Part shown: piece after piece, positions 1-6,012 of the stretch | Numbering within the stretch: the first letter of the stretch is position 1 | Layout of the letters: the number at the start of each line of letters is the position of its first letter | NCBI GenBank assembly: GCA_913062735.1 | Contig: CAJXWI010000109.1 | Coordinates: 1-7,628, forward strand | Length of the DNA stretch: 7,628 nt | Direction of reading: 5' to 3' | From: an uncultured Arcobacter sp. | Lineage (GTDB): Bacteria > Campylobacterota > Campylobacteria > Campylobacterales > Arcobacteraceae | Program-made: the position numbers and the translations under genes | The notes under the pieces: model-generated | The model's database searches: none | Seen by the model: only the letters and a program-made list of their open reading frames with translations | Told to the model about the DNA's origin: nothing

Positions 1-544
1 TATGTATGATATTTTTGCTTCGCATATCGAATTAGGTCATATTACAAGTTGGTTTCAGGGGCGTAGCGAATTTGGACCTAGAGCGCTTGGTAATCGCAGT
101 ATCATCGCGGATCCACGCAGAAAGGACATGAAAGATATTCTTAACTCTAGAGTTAAATTTCGTGAAAGTTTTCGTCCATTCACTCCGTCAATTTTAGCTG
201 ATTGTGTGTCAGACTTTTTTGAATTGGATGTGGAATCTCCATTTATGTTATTGGCTGCTTATGTAAAGGATGGAATGGCGGAACTCGTACCTTCAATAAC
301 ACACGAAGACAATACTGCTAGAATTCAAACTGTAACCCGTGACGTTAATCAGCCATATTATGATTTGATATCAGCCTTCTATAAACGTACGGGAATACCC
401 TTGATTCTAGAAACATCATTTAATGTAGCGGACGAGCCTATCGTGGAAACTCCGACCGATGCGATTAGGACATTTAAATCTACCGATATTGATGTGCTGT
501 GTTTGTGTAATTATATAATTAAGAAAAAGAGTAAAGACCTTTAA
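1..544 (+). CDS. Carbamoyltransferase, C-terminal part (NodU/CmcH family), 5' end outside window
   Basis: The frame is open from the left edge and the stop is TAA at 542-544, so only the last ~180 residues are present; the ATG at position 2 is internal, not the true start. The family transfers a carbamoyl group from carbamoyl phosphate to a sugar or natural-product hydroxyl in the cytoplasm. It has an N-terminal Kae1-like domain and a C-terminal YrdC-like domain that makes carbamoyl-adenylate. What is visible matches the C-terminal domain: GRSEFGPRALGNRS at residues 20-33, then a DPRRKDMKD stretch, VKFRESFRPF, and the late SFNVADEPIVETPTDA motif, where an Asn-x-x-x-Glu-Pro pattern is usual. 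Full members are roughly 550-600 residues. The neighbouring rmlA/rmlC suggests the substrate is a sugar of an O-antigen or capsule; that is inference from context. A terminator-like hairpin follows the stop. Confidence 0.9.
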   Translation, partial: MYDIFASHIELGHITSWFQGRSEFGPRALGNRSIIADPRRKDMKDILNSRVKFRESFRPFTPSILADCVSDFFELDVESPFMLLAAYVKDGMAELVPSITHEDNTARIQTVTRDVNQPYYDLISAFYKRTGIPLILETSFNVADEPIVETPTDAIRTFKSTDIDVLCLCNYIIKKKSKDL

Positions 545-555
545 TTAGTGCTTTT

Positions 556-605
556 AATAGAGGTTTTCCTTGTTGGCTTAGAGCTCTGAGTCAATAAGGT
601 CTATT
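556..605 (+). terminator. Strong hairpin after the carbamoyltransferase gene, probable terminator
   Basis: Positions 568-583 (CCTTGTTGGCTTAGAG) pair with 584-599 (CTCTGAGTCAATAAGG) as an almost perfect 16-bp palindrome with a few G-T wobbles and a minimal loop. An outer arm AATAGA (556-561) pairs with TCTATT (600-605), leaving a 6-nt bulge at 562-567. It lies about 12-24 nt after the stop codon. The trailing U-tract is weak (TCTATTTCATT), so termination strength is uncertain, but position and stem length favour a terminator. Confidence 0.6.
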
Positions 606-1041
606 TCATTCAAAATTTAAATAATGTTTTTCCGTAGGATTCTGATTTCTTGGGGGGAGGCATTATCTCTAGGTTTAAGTGATTGTAAACTTGAATGACT
701 ATTGTTAAGGTTGTTTACTTTCAAATAGCTCGAGTACTACTTAGCCGTATACTTTCAAAAATAATATTAAAACTGATGAAATGCTATATTTTAAGTTTGC
801 TGTACCAGCCGAATTGGTGGGCGTCTTATAATTAGTTACTATATTTGTGAATGCCTATTTCTCCTGTCATTTTTTAGGTTTTTATAAATGAATTTACTTG
901 TAAGACTAATTACTGTGATCAGTCTTAGTAAGATTAGTCACCTCTTCTCTTGTGCCTACGATTAATAGTAAGCTTGTATTAACCAGGTGTTATTTTGGAA
1001 GTATTTATGTTCGCTTTTGGGTTAGTTATGGTAGATGTACT
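606..1041. other. Long AT-rich intergenic region without a convincing gene
   Basis: About 440 bases between the terminator hairpin and rmlA contain no reading frame with recognisable protein sequence. A run of G (TTGGGGGGAGG) lies near 651-660. A perfect TATAAT is at 827-832, but no good -35 sits 16-18 nt upstream. Competing inverted repeats occupy 901-939 (listed separately). A GTG-started extension of rmlA from 952 and a 25-codon frame at 888-965 are open but look random. The region probably carries the rmlA promoter and leader, or is the decayed remains of a gene lost from a polysaccharide cluster; neither can be shown from sequence alone. Confidence 0.5.
901..939. repeat. Mutually exclusive inverted repeats upstream of rmlA
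   Basis: TAAGACT (901-907) is complementary to AGTCTTA (921-927). The overlapping GACTAAT (904-910) is complementary to ATTAGTC (933-939). The shared bases 904-907 mean only one of the two 7-bp stems can form at a time, an arrangement like a small two-state leader. No U-tract follows either stem. It lies ~100 nt before the rmlA start. The pairing is directly visible; a regulatory role is a guess. Confidence 0.35.
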
Positions 1042-1947
1042 ATGAAGGGTATTGTATTAGCAGGTGGAAGTGGAACTCGACTTTATCCCATTACAAAAGG
1101 TGTCAGCAAGCAGCTAGTCCCGATCTATGATAAGCCGATGATATACTATTCGTTATCGGTCTTGATGCTGGCAGGTATTAAAGATGTACTTATAATATCG
1201 ACCCCTAACGATATTGGTAATTATAATTCATTGCTAGGGGATGGCTCGGATTTAGGTATAAATATTGAGTATGTTGTACAGCCATCTCCTGACGGCCTTG
1301 CACAGGCATTCATACTAGGTGAGGACTTCATTGGAACTGATAATGTTTGCTTGGTTTTAGGAGACAACATATTTTACGGTCACGGGTTAACTGATTTATT
1401 GGTTAAATCAGTTGAAAATGCGGAAGTAAATAAAAAAGCGACTGTGTTTGGGTACTATGTCAAAGATCCAGAGCGTTATGGCGTGGTGGAGTTTGATGAG
1501 GAAGGAAATGCAATCTCAATTGAAGAAAAGCCAAGTATTCCACATTCGAACTACGCAATAGTGGGCTTATATTTTTATCCCAATTCGGTTATAGAAATGG
1601 CGAAAAAGGTACGCCCAAGTGATAGGGGGGAATTAGAGATTTCCTCGTTGAATCAAATGTTTTTAAGTGAAAAACAATTAAAAGTTGAAATCATGGGTCG
1701 GGGTTATGCTTGGCTTGATACAGGTACACATGAAAGCCTTTTAGAGGCAAGCCAATTTATACAAACAATAGAAAATAGACAGGGTTTAAAAGTTGCTTGT
1801 CTAGAAGAAATTGCTTTTGAAATGGGTTATATAAATAAAACTAAGTTACTAGAATTAGCAGAACCTTTAAAGAAAAATCAATATGGCCAATACATGATAC
1901 GCAGAGCACAAGAAGGGCGGATTTATCATGAAGTTTATAAGAACTAA
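1042..1947 (+). CDS. rmlA: Glucose-1-phosphate thymidylyltransferase (dTDP-glucose pyrophosphorylase)
   Basis: This cytoplasmic enzyme joins dTTP and glucose-1-phosphate to give dTDP-glucose and pyrophosphate, the first step of dTDP-L-rhamnose synthesis. From the ATG at 1042 it is 301 residues, close to the usual ~290-300. The nucleotide-binding signature [13 protein letters not shown] spans residues 6-18, followed by [15 protein letters not shown] (22-36), [11 protein letters not shown] (80-90), LGDNIFYGH (106-114), ERYGVVEFD (144-152), EEKP with catalytic-type Lys163, GLYFY (175-179) and [12 protein letters not shown] with Asp226 (219-230). The frame is open back to a GTG at 952, but those 30 codons resemble nothing in the family, so the start is placed at 1042; its ribosome site is weak (GGTAG at 1030-1034). 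The gene overlaps rmlC by 20 nt. It could also be called rfbA. Enzymatically it appears intact. Confidence 0.96.
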   Translation: MKGIVLAGGSGTRLYPITKGVSKQLVPIYDKPMIYYSLSVLMLAGIKDVLIISTPNDIGNYNSLLGDGSDLGINIEYVVQPSPDGLAQAFILGEDFIGTDNVCLVLGDNIFYGHGLTDLLVKSVENAEVNKKATVFGYYVKDPERYGVVEFDEEGNAISIEEKPSIPHSNYAIVGLYFYPNSVIEMAKKVRPSDRGELEISSLNQMFLSEKQLKVEIMGRGYAWLDTGTHESLLEASQFIQTIENRQGLKVACLEEIAFEMGYINKTKLLELAEPLKKNQYGQYMIRRAQEGRIYHEVYKN

Positions 1948-2182
1948 GATAGCTGATGTAATAGTATGTGAACCTGAAATACATGGTGATAGCAGGGGCT
2001 ATTTTGTAGAAACTTTTAGAGAAGACAAACTAGCTGTATTTTTAGGATTTAATCTTAAATCTTCGAGTAATAAATTAATATTTTCAAAATTTTCTTTGGT
2101 TTTTTCAATAGAGTCATTGACATCATTTTTAAAATTCTCCAAACTTTCATTAGAACTGGAACCTTTAATTAGTCTTGAATAA
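1928..2182 (+). CDS. rmlC: dTDP-4-dehydrorhamnose 3,5-epimerase, N-terminal fragment, broken by the junction
   Basis: The first ~42 residues match the start of Rml[21 protein letters not shown], then [15 protein letters not shown] and a plausible LGFN. Intact RmlC is about 180 residues and epimerises C3 and C5 of dTDP-4-keto-6-deoxyglucose. From about 2053-2062 the frame stops looking like RmlC and reads the antisense of the chemoreceptor gene until a stop at 2180-2182, giving an 84-residue hybrid. The catalytic His/Asp region and the rest of the cupin barrel are missing, so the product cannot be active. The start is supported by a GAAGG-type ribosome site inside the end of rmlA and the 20-nt overlap with it. 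Expected downstream partners rmlB and rmlD are not in the window. The alternative name is rfbC. Confidence 0.85.
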   Translation: MKFIRTKIADVIVCEPEIHGDSRGYFVETFREDKLAVFLGFNLKSSSNKLIFSKFSLVFSIESLTSFLKFSKLSLELEPLISLE

Positions 2183-3465
2183 GAGCCTTTTTTAACCAAA
2201 GACATTACTTTTTGCGCTTCTGTAATTAATTCTTGATCTTTTTCAATATTCTCTTTTGTACTAATTATATTTACATTGACAGCTTTAACCATAATGCCAA
2301 TTTCATCTTCATTTTTATGCTCTAATAATGTCACGTCTTTTTTTTCTTTATTTAAATATGAGAAAAAAGACAAGAGGCCTTCTTGAAATTTTTTTAAGGG
2401 TTTTATGACATTATGCATAATCACAAAATATGCAAGAAAAGAAATAAGTAACAAGAGTGCGAAGGAAACTACCACAATAATATTTCGTATATAATTGGGC
2501 TCCATCATCACTTCTGTTTCTTTAATTTCTGCAACAATAGCCCAAAGAAGATCTTCTCCAATTTTTAAACCACGATAAGAAGACAAAACAGACTCGCCTT
2601 TGTAGTCTTTGATTATTTCACTGTGTGTTTCCCCCTTAAAAGAATTTAAAACTGCCTTACTTTTTACTTGTCCACTTAAAGGATTAGCAAAAGAAGCAGC
2701 AACACTGTGATGTTTAATATCGAGATACGAATCACTTCTCATTAAATAATCCTTTCCTACTAAATATACTTCTTGTGTTTTTCCATAACCAACTCTAAAA
2801 TCCATAATAGAATTAAGCTGTTTATCTGAAATTTGGAAAACTAAAAGGGAAGAAACATCTCCCTCATAAGTAATAGGTGTTCCTACAAACATTGCGGGCT
2901 GATTATTGCTTGGAGAATAAGGCTTCATATCAATAAAAGTAGTTCTATTATTCTCTAGGGTTTTTGACAAAACTTCTGCCAAGGGAGAATCTTTTAAAGG
3001 GCCATAATATAAATTGCTTCCATAATCAGACTCTTTTGCTGCCGTATATAAGACCTGTCCATCCTTAGCATCAATAAGAAAAATATCGTAATACCCATAT
3101 TTTTTCATATATTCTTGGAAATACTTTTCATGATGAGAGGTAATGCTTTTCACCCGTTCATTTTCAATAGGGAAAGCGGCTTTTTTATTAATTGAAATAT
3201 CATTTTTGAGTGTATCCAGTTCAGTAACTAAATTAATTACATTTTCACTCTTGGATAAAACTTCAATATCTACTGCTATTTTTTCAAAAAATGTATGAAC
3301 TTGATTGATTTTACTCTCTCTTGCAGAATCTAAACGCTCAAAACTATTTTTTATAAGAACCTGTTTTATTTCATTTACTGAAAAGGCTCCAAGAATGATT
3401 GCCATCAAAAACAAACCAAAAACTGACACTAAAATTACTTTAATTTTAATACTTAATGTTAACAT
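1999..3465 (-). CDS. Methyl-accepting chemotaxis protein, sensor half only, truncated before the signalling domain
   Basis: Membrane chemoreceptor that would sense a ligand outside the inner membrane and signal through CheA/CheW. A transmembrane helix at about residues 7-30 is followed by a ~295-residue periplasmic region of double-Cache style (long N-terminal helix, KKYGYYDIFLIDAKDGQVLY around 120-140, repeated strand segments, WAIVAEI near 308-314). A second helix lies at about 328-350, and then HAMP-like/linker sequence with HKNEDEIGIMVKAVN at 383-397. Receptor-like sequence ends near residue 468 (NINLLLE); the last ~20 residues are antisense rmlC. The conserved MCP signalling hairpin, with methylation sites and CheA/CheW-binding tip, is absent. 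The start is set by AAGGAG at 3472-3477, 6 nt before the ATG. Full-length relatives would be expected to run some 200 or more residues further. The truncation coincides with the sequence junction rather than with decay. Confidence 0.85.
   Translation of the reverse strand: MLTLSIKIKVILVSVFGLFLMAIILGAFSVNEIKQVLIKNSFERLDSARESKINQVHTFFEKIAVDIEVLSKSENVINLVTELDTLKNDISINKKAAFPIENERVKSITSHHEKYFQEYMKKYGYYDIFLIDAKDGQVLYTAAKESDYGSNLYYGPLKDSPLAEVLSKTLENNRTTFIDMKPYSPSNNQPAMFVGTPITYEGDVSSLLVFQISDKQLNSIMDFRVGYGKTQEVYLVGKDYLMRSDSYLDIKHHSVAASFANPLSGQVKSKAVLNSFKGETHSEIIKDYKGESVLSSYRGLKIGEDLLWAIVAEIKETEVMMEPNYIRNIIVVVSFALLLLISFLAYFVIMHNVIKPLKKFQEGLLSFFSYLNKEKKDVTLLEHKNEDEIGIMVKAVNVNIISTKENIEKDQELITEAQKVMSLVKKGSYSRLIKGSSSNESLENFKNDVNDSIEKTKENFENINLLLEDLRLNPKNTASLSSLKVSTK
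2050..2065. other. Breakpoint between two sequences of different origin
   Basis: RmlC similarity on + can be followed to about 2053-2060, and chemoreceptor similarity on - can be followed down to about 2062. Base composition changes at the same place, from moderately GC to strongly AT-rich. Both genes lose their 3' parts and face each other. No terminal inverted repeat, transposase, integrase, tRNA end or target duplication is visible around it; at most a few bases of overlap are possible. A metagenomic or assembly chimera is the leading explanation, with illegitimate recombination second. Confidence 0.75.
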
Positions 3466-3485
3466 TGCATTCTCCTTAATAGTAT

Positions 3486-3508
3486 TTTAATTGCTTTTTG
3501 CAATTAAA
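3486..3508 (-). repeat. Hairpin in the leader of the chemoreceptor gene
   Basis: TTTAATTGC (3486-3494) and GCAATTAAA (3500-3508) form a perfect 9-bp stem with a 5-nt loop of one repeated base. On the - strand it ends about 8 nt before the AAGGAG ribosome site. It could modulate translation or mRNA stability, or be a symmetric operator. There is no evidence for which, and AT-rich DNA produces such stems by chance. Confidence 0.35.
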
Positions 3509-3637
3509 TTATTTAATACTTAATACTACAAGACTACATTTAAGATTAACTTTAGTTTTAAATTAGCTGACAAACATAATTTTTTTATCCCTAATATAAC
3601 CTAGTATTATGAATAAATAATTAAATTGAGGTGTATT

Positions 3638-3664
3638 ATGTTGAGTTTATCGATATTTCAACAT
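3638..3664 (-). terminator. Inverted repeat just after the peroxidase gene, possible terminator
   Basis: ATGTTGA (3638-3644) and TCAACAT (3658-3664) pair as a 7-bp stem with a 13-nt loop that contains the small palindrome ATCGAT. It lies 11 nt beyond the peroxidase stop codon. On the - strand no clear U-tract follows, so it may be an mRNA-end stabilising structure rather than an intrinsic terminator. Confidence 0.3.
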
Positions 3665-3675
3665 GAGGAGTAAAG

Positions 3676-4233
3676 TTATTTAATTAATTTATCTGCTAAA
3701 AGTTTTTGAATATCTTCTTCTATCGAAAAAGGTTTGATATAGGGAGAATATCGTTTAATGACTTTTCCATTTTTATTAATTAAAAACTTTGTAAAATTCC
3801 ATTTAATGCTTTTCGTTGAGAAAATACCTCGTGCTTCATTTTTTAAATATTTATACAATGCATTTGTATTCTCGCCATTAACTGTGATTTTTGAAAACAA
3901 ATCAAAATCAACTGCATAGTTTACGCTACAAAAAGATTTAATTTGTGCATTACTACCCGGTTCTTGTTTTCCAAAATCATTTGAAGGAAAAGCCAAGACC
4001 ATAAAAGCTTCATTTTTATATAAGGTATAAAGTTTTTCTAAACCTTCATACTGTGAAGTAAATGTACATTTACTGGCAACATTTACAATTAACAGCACTT
4101 TATTTTTATATTTTGATAAGGAAATTTTTTTATTGTCAATATCAAAAACATCAAAATCATAAATATTTTCAACACTTTTAGAAGCGAATAAAGAAGATAA
4201 AAAAAACAAAATAACAAAAAATATTTTTTGCAT
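3676..4233 (-). CDS. Exported glutathione peroxidase-family thiol peroxidase
   Basis: The glutathione peroxidase fold reduces hydrogen peroxide and lipid or alkyl hydroperoxides. Residues 1-18 form a signal peptide (Lys, then a run of Phe/Leu/Ile, ending SSLFAS), so the enzyme probably acts in the periplasm. The catalytic set is visible: Cys56 in NVASKCTFT, Gln90 in FPSNDFGKQEPG, and Trp145-Asn146 in KWNFTKF. Cys102 in SFCSVNY lies 46 residues after Cys56, the same spacing as peroxidatic Cys36 and resolving Cys82 of yeast Gpx3. That points to a two-cysteine enzyme recycled by thioredoxin-like proteins rather than glutathione (inference). The 185-residue length fits a ~160-residue enzyme plus signal peptide. 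The ribosome site AGGAG is at 4240-4244 and a TATAAT box lies just upstream, so it appears to be transcribed separately from the kinase operon. Confidence 0.93.
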   Translation of the reverse strand: MQKIFFVILFFLSSLFASKSVENIYDFDVFDIDNKKISLSKYKNKVLLIVNVASKCTFTSQYEGLEKLYTLYKNEAFMVLAFPSNDFGKQEPGSNAQIKSFCSVNYAVDFDLFSKITVNGENTNALYKYLKNEARGIFSTKSIKWNFTKFLINKNGKVIKRYSPYIKPFSIEEDIQKLLADKLIK

Positions 4234-4253
4234 AAAAGACTCCTATATAAGTA

Positions 4254-4259
4254 ATTATA
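4254..4259 (-). promoter_or_regulatory. Probable -10 element of the peroxidase promoter
   Basis: The - strand reads TATAAT exactly at this place, preceded by T-rich sequence and no clear -35 box, a pattern known for sigma-70 promoters of Campylobacterota. A start about 7 nt downstream would leave a short leader that just includes the AGGAG ribosome site. Confidence 0.5.
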
Positions 4260-4289
4260 CAATAATTAAAAAACAAGAGAAGAGTTTAT

Positions 4290-4319
4290 AAAAAAAGTAT
4301 AGTCCCTACTTTCGTATAC
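4290..4319 (-). terminator. Weak terminator-like structure after the STAS-CheB-CheR gene
   Basis: On the - strand AAGTA (complement of 4307-4311) can pair with TACTT (complement of 4295-4299), followed directly by a run of seven T (complement of 4290-4296). A second overlapping pairing GTATA/TATAC joins 4315-4319 with 4297-4301. The stems are only 5 bp, so this is a low-confidence intrinsic terminator, about 50 nt after the stop codon. Confidence 0.25.
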
Positions 4320-4369
4320 AACTTTGCAGTATTTTATCTAAGTAAAAAATTAAAAGTTCTTGCAGATTT

Positions 4370-6010
4370 CTATATATTATTTTTATAAATTTTAATCTTT
4401 TTATTTCCTATTCTCTCATAGTTGAATCTCTTTGGAATAGCTTCACTTTCTCCCAATACTAAAAAACCACCCTTACTTAAAGACTTGTTCATCACTTCAA
4501 ATACTTTTTCTTTTAAATCATTGTCAAAGTATATAAGTACGTTTCTGCAAAAAATAATATTAAATTCATTAATTGAAGCATCCGTCACTAAATTATGCTT
4601 AAAAAAAAGTACCTTTTCTTTTATTTCTTTATTCACTTCAAAGTATTTTTCATTAAAATTAAAATACTGCCTAAAATCATCATTTGGATCAAATTTATTG
4701 TAGTTTTCATTAAAAGTATTAAATAATTCAAGAGGATATATTCCATTAATAGCTTCATTTAGAATGGTTTCATTAATATCAGTTGCATAAATTTGAGCAT
4801 GTTCAAGTAAACCTGCTCTTTTCAAAAGTATTGCAACAGAATACGGTTCATCACCCCTTGAACAACCTGCACACCAAATTCTTAAGTATTTTAAATCTTT
4901 TAAGCTAGGAAGTATTTCATCCTTTATTTTTTTAAATACCTCCGTATTTCGAAAAAACTCAGTTAGATTAACAGAAAATGCAGCTTTTAATTCATTGAAA
5001 ATATTCTTATCTTTTAATACCATTTGTTTAAACTGGGAAAAATCGTTTGCATTCACTTGCAAGCTTATAAAGTCTATTCTTCGTTTAATCGATTTTAATT
5101 CATAATTTCTATAATCGTATCCATATATATCGTAAATTTTTTGTAAAAAATCTTTTATATCACTTTCCATACTTATTAAAGGGGATAATTTTAAATCCAA
5201 ATAACTTTGTATATTTTTTAAGTTTAAGACTTGTGTGTTTTCACTCTTACTTATGGCATGTATTAACATATCTTTTGCTTCGCATTCATCAGGGTTCTGA
5301 AGTATGATTTCTGATTTGTATTTTTTCAAAGTAGGCATAGAAGAGGAACCATCTTTCCCATATCCACAAAGTAGGATGCTAAGAAGTGAATTTTTATATT
5401 CATGTGCTAAAGAGTCAAACATAACACTAATTGATGGCCTTGAAAAATCAACGGCTTCTTCGTCACTCAAATATATGCAATTATTTTTAATCACCATATG
5501 TTTGTTGGGTTTGGCAATATAAATAGTATACTCTTTTATTACTAACTTATCTTCTACATCAAGCACGTTATAGTTTGTTATTCCCTTAAGTATTTTTGAT
5601 AATAAAGAATCCCTATCCGGTAAAATATGCAAAGTAACAAAAATAGAAATGTCTACAAAAGGAAGTGTTTTAACAAGTTCAATCAGGCAAGAAACACTTC
5701 CTGCACTTCCTCCAATAGCAATTGCTTTGACATTTTGTATATATTGGGTGTTTTGAAAATGTTGTTTGTATTTATAATCATTGTTAATTCCTAATTTTAA
5801 TAAATACATGTACAAGGTTTTTTTAGTTGTAGTTATTTCTAATTTATTTTTTAAAGTAAGTAAATCCTTCACAATCAGATAAGGTAAGTACTCCGTATCC
5901 TTAAACTCTATATCAATATAACTATGACTTGAATCCGAATTTAACTGCTCATGTATGGATTTTGCATCTTTTGTATTTAAATTACCCTCAATTAAAATCT
6001 TCAATGCCAT
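4370..6010 (-). CDS. STAS-like / CheB methylesterase / CheR methyltransferase fusion protein
   Basis: One 546-residue cytoplasmic protein with three parts. Residues 1-~90 look STAS-like (ILIEGNLNTKDAKSIHEQL, then IDIEFKDTEYL), but lack the usual DSSG phosphorylation site of anti-sigma antagonists; this assignment is tentative. Residues ~94-255 are a CheB esterase domain with triad Ser102 (IGGSAGS), His128 (TLHILPDRD) and Asp220 (CGYGKDGSS). Residues ~284-546 are CheR: helical domain with NLTEFFRN (348-355), SAM-binding CAGCSRGDEPYS (380-391), ATDIN (409-413) and FCRNVLIYFD (487-496). CheR methylates and CheB demethylates receptor glutamates. There is no receiver domain on the CheB part, so control must come from elsewhere, perhaps the neighbouring kinase. 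Its ATG shares an A with the kinase stop (TAATG), indicating coupled translation. All catalytic residues are retained, so it is probably active. Confidence 0.88.
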   Translation of the reverse strand: MALKILIEGNLNTKDAKSIHEQLNSDSSHSYIDIEFKDTEYLPYLIVKDLLTLKNKLEITTTKKTLYMYLLKLGINNDYKYKQHFQNTQYIQNVKAIAIGGSAGSVSCLIELVKTLPFVDISIFVTLHILPDRDSLLSKILKGITNYNVLDVEDKLVIKEYTIYIAKPNKHMVIKNNCIYLSDEEAVDFSRPSISVMFDSLAHEYKNSLLSILLCGYGKDGSSSMPTLKKYKSEIILQNPDECEAKDMLIHAISKSENTQVLNLKNIQSYLDLKLSPLISMESDIKDFLQKIYDIYGYDYRNYELKSIKRRIDFISLQVNANDFSQFKQMVLKDKNIFNELKAAFSVNLTEFFRNTEVFKKIKDEILPSLKDLKYLRIWCAGCSRGDEPYSVAILLKRAGLLEHAQIYATDINETILNEAINGIYPLELFNTFNENYNKFDPNDDFRQYFNFNEKYFEVNKEIKEKVLFFKHNLVTDASINEFNIIFCRNVLIYFDNDLKEKVFEVMNKSLSKGGFLVLGESEAIPKRFNYERIGNKKIKIYKNNI

Positions 6011-6012
6011 TA
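6008..6012 (-). promoter_or_regulatory. TAATG stop/start overlap coupling kinase and CheB-CheR translation
   Basis: The TAA stop of the hybrid kinase (6010-6012) and the ATG of the fusion gene (6008-6010) share one base. Only a modest GGGA ribosome site lies ahead. Terminating ribosomes would restart here, tying the amounts of the two proteins together. Confidence 0.7.

Noticed and set aside
888..965. 25-codon open frame starting MNLLVRLITV
   Set aside because: Very short, weak ribosome site, no recognisable sequence, and it overlaps the inverted repeats at 901-939.
952..1041. GTG-started 30-codon extension of rmlA
   Set aside because: The extra residues (for example [16 protein letters not shown]) do not resemble RmlA N-termini, and the family begins just before the [11 protein letters not shown] motif, which the ATG at 1042 satisfies.
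2000..2100. Insertion sequence or integrase-mediated join at the breakpoint
   Set aside because: No transposase fragment, terminal inverted repeats, target duplication, tRNA end or attachment-like repeat could be found around the junction.
3305..3490. Open frame on + antisense to the chemoreceptor start
   Set aside because: It is a shadow of the first membrane helix region of the - strand gene, with no ribosome site or family resemblance.
3638..3673. 11-codon open frame MLSLSIFQHEE on +
   Set aside because: It lies on the palindrome after the peroxidase gene and is too short to support as a real peptide despite a passable upstream GAGG.
4422..4703. Open frame on + antisense to CheR
   Set aside because: Shadow of the CheR catalytic domain, whose motifs are clear on the - strand; the same holds for 5304-5522 (CheB) and 6497-6700 (kinase ATPase domain).
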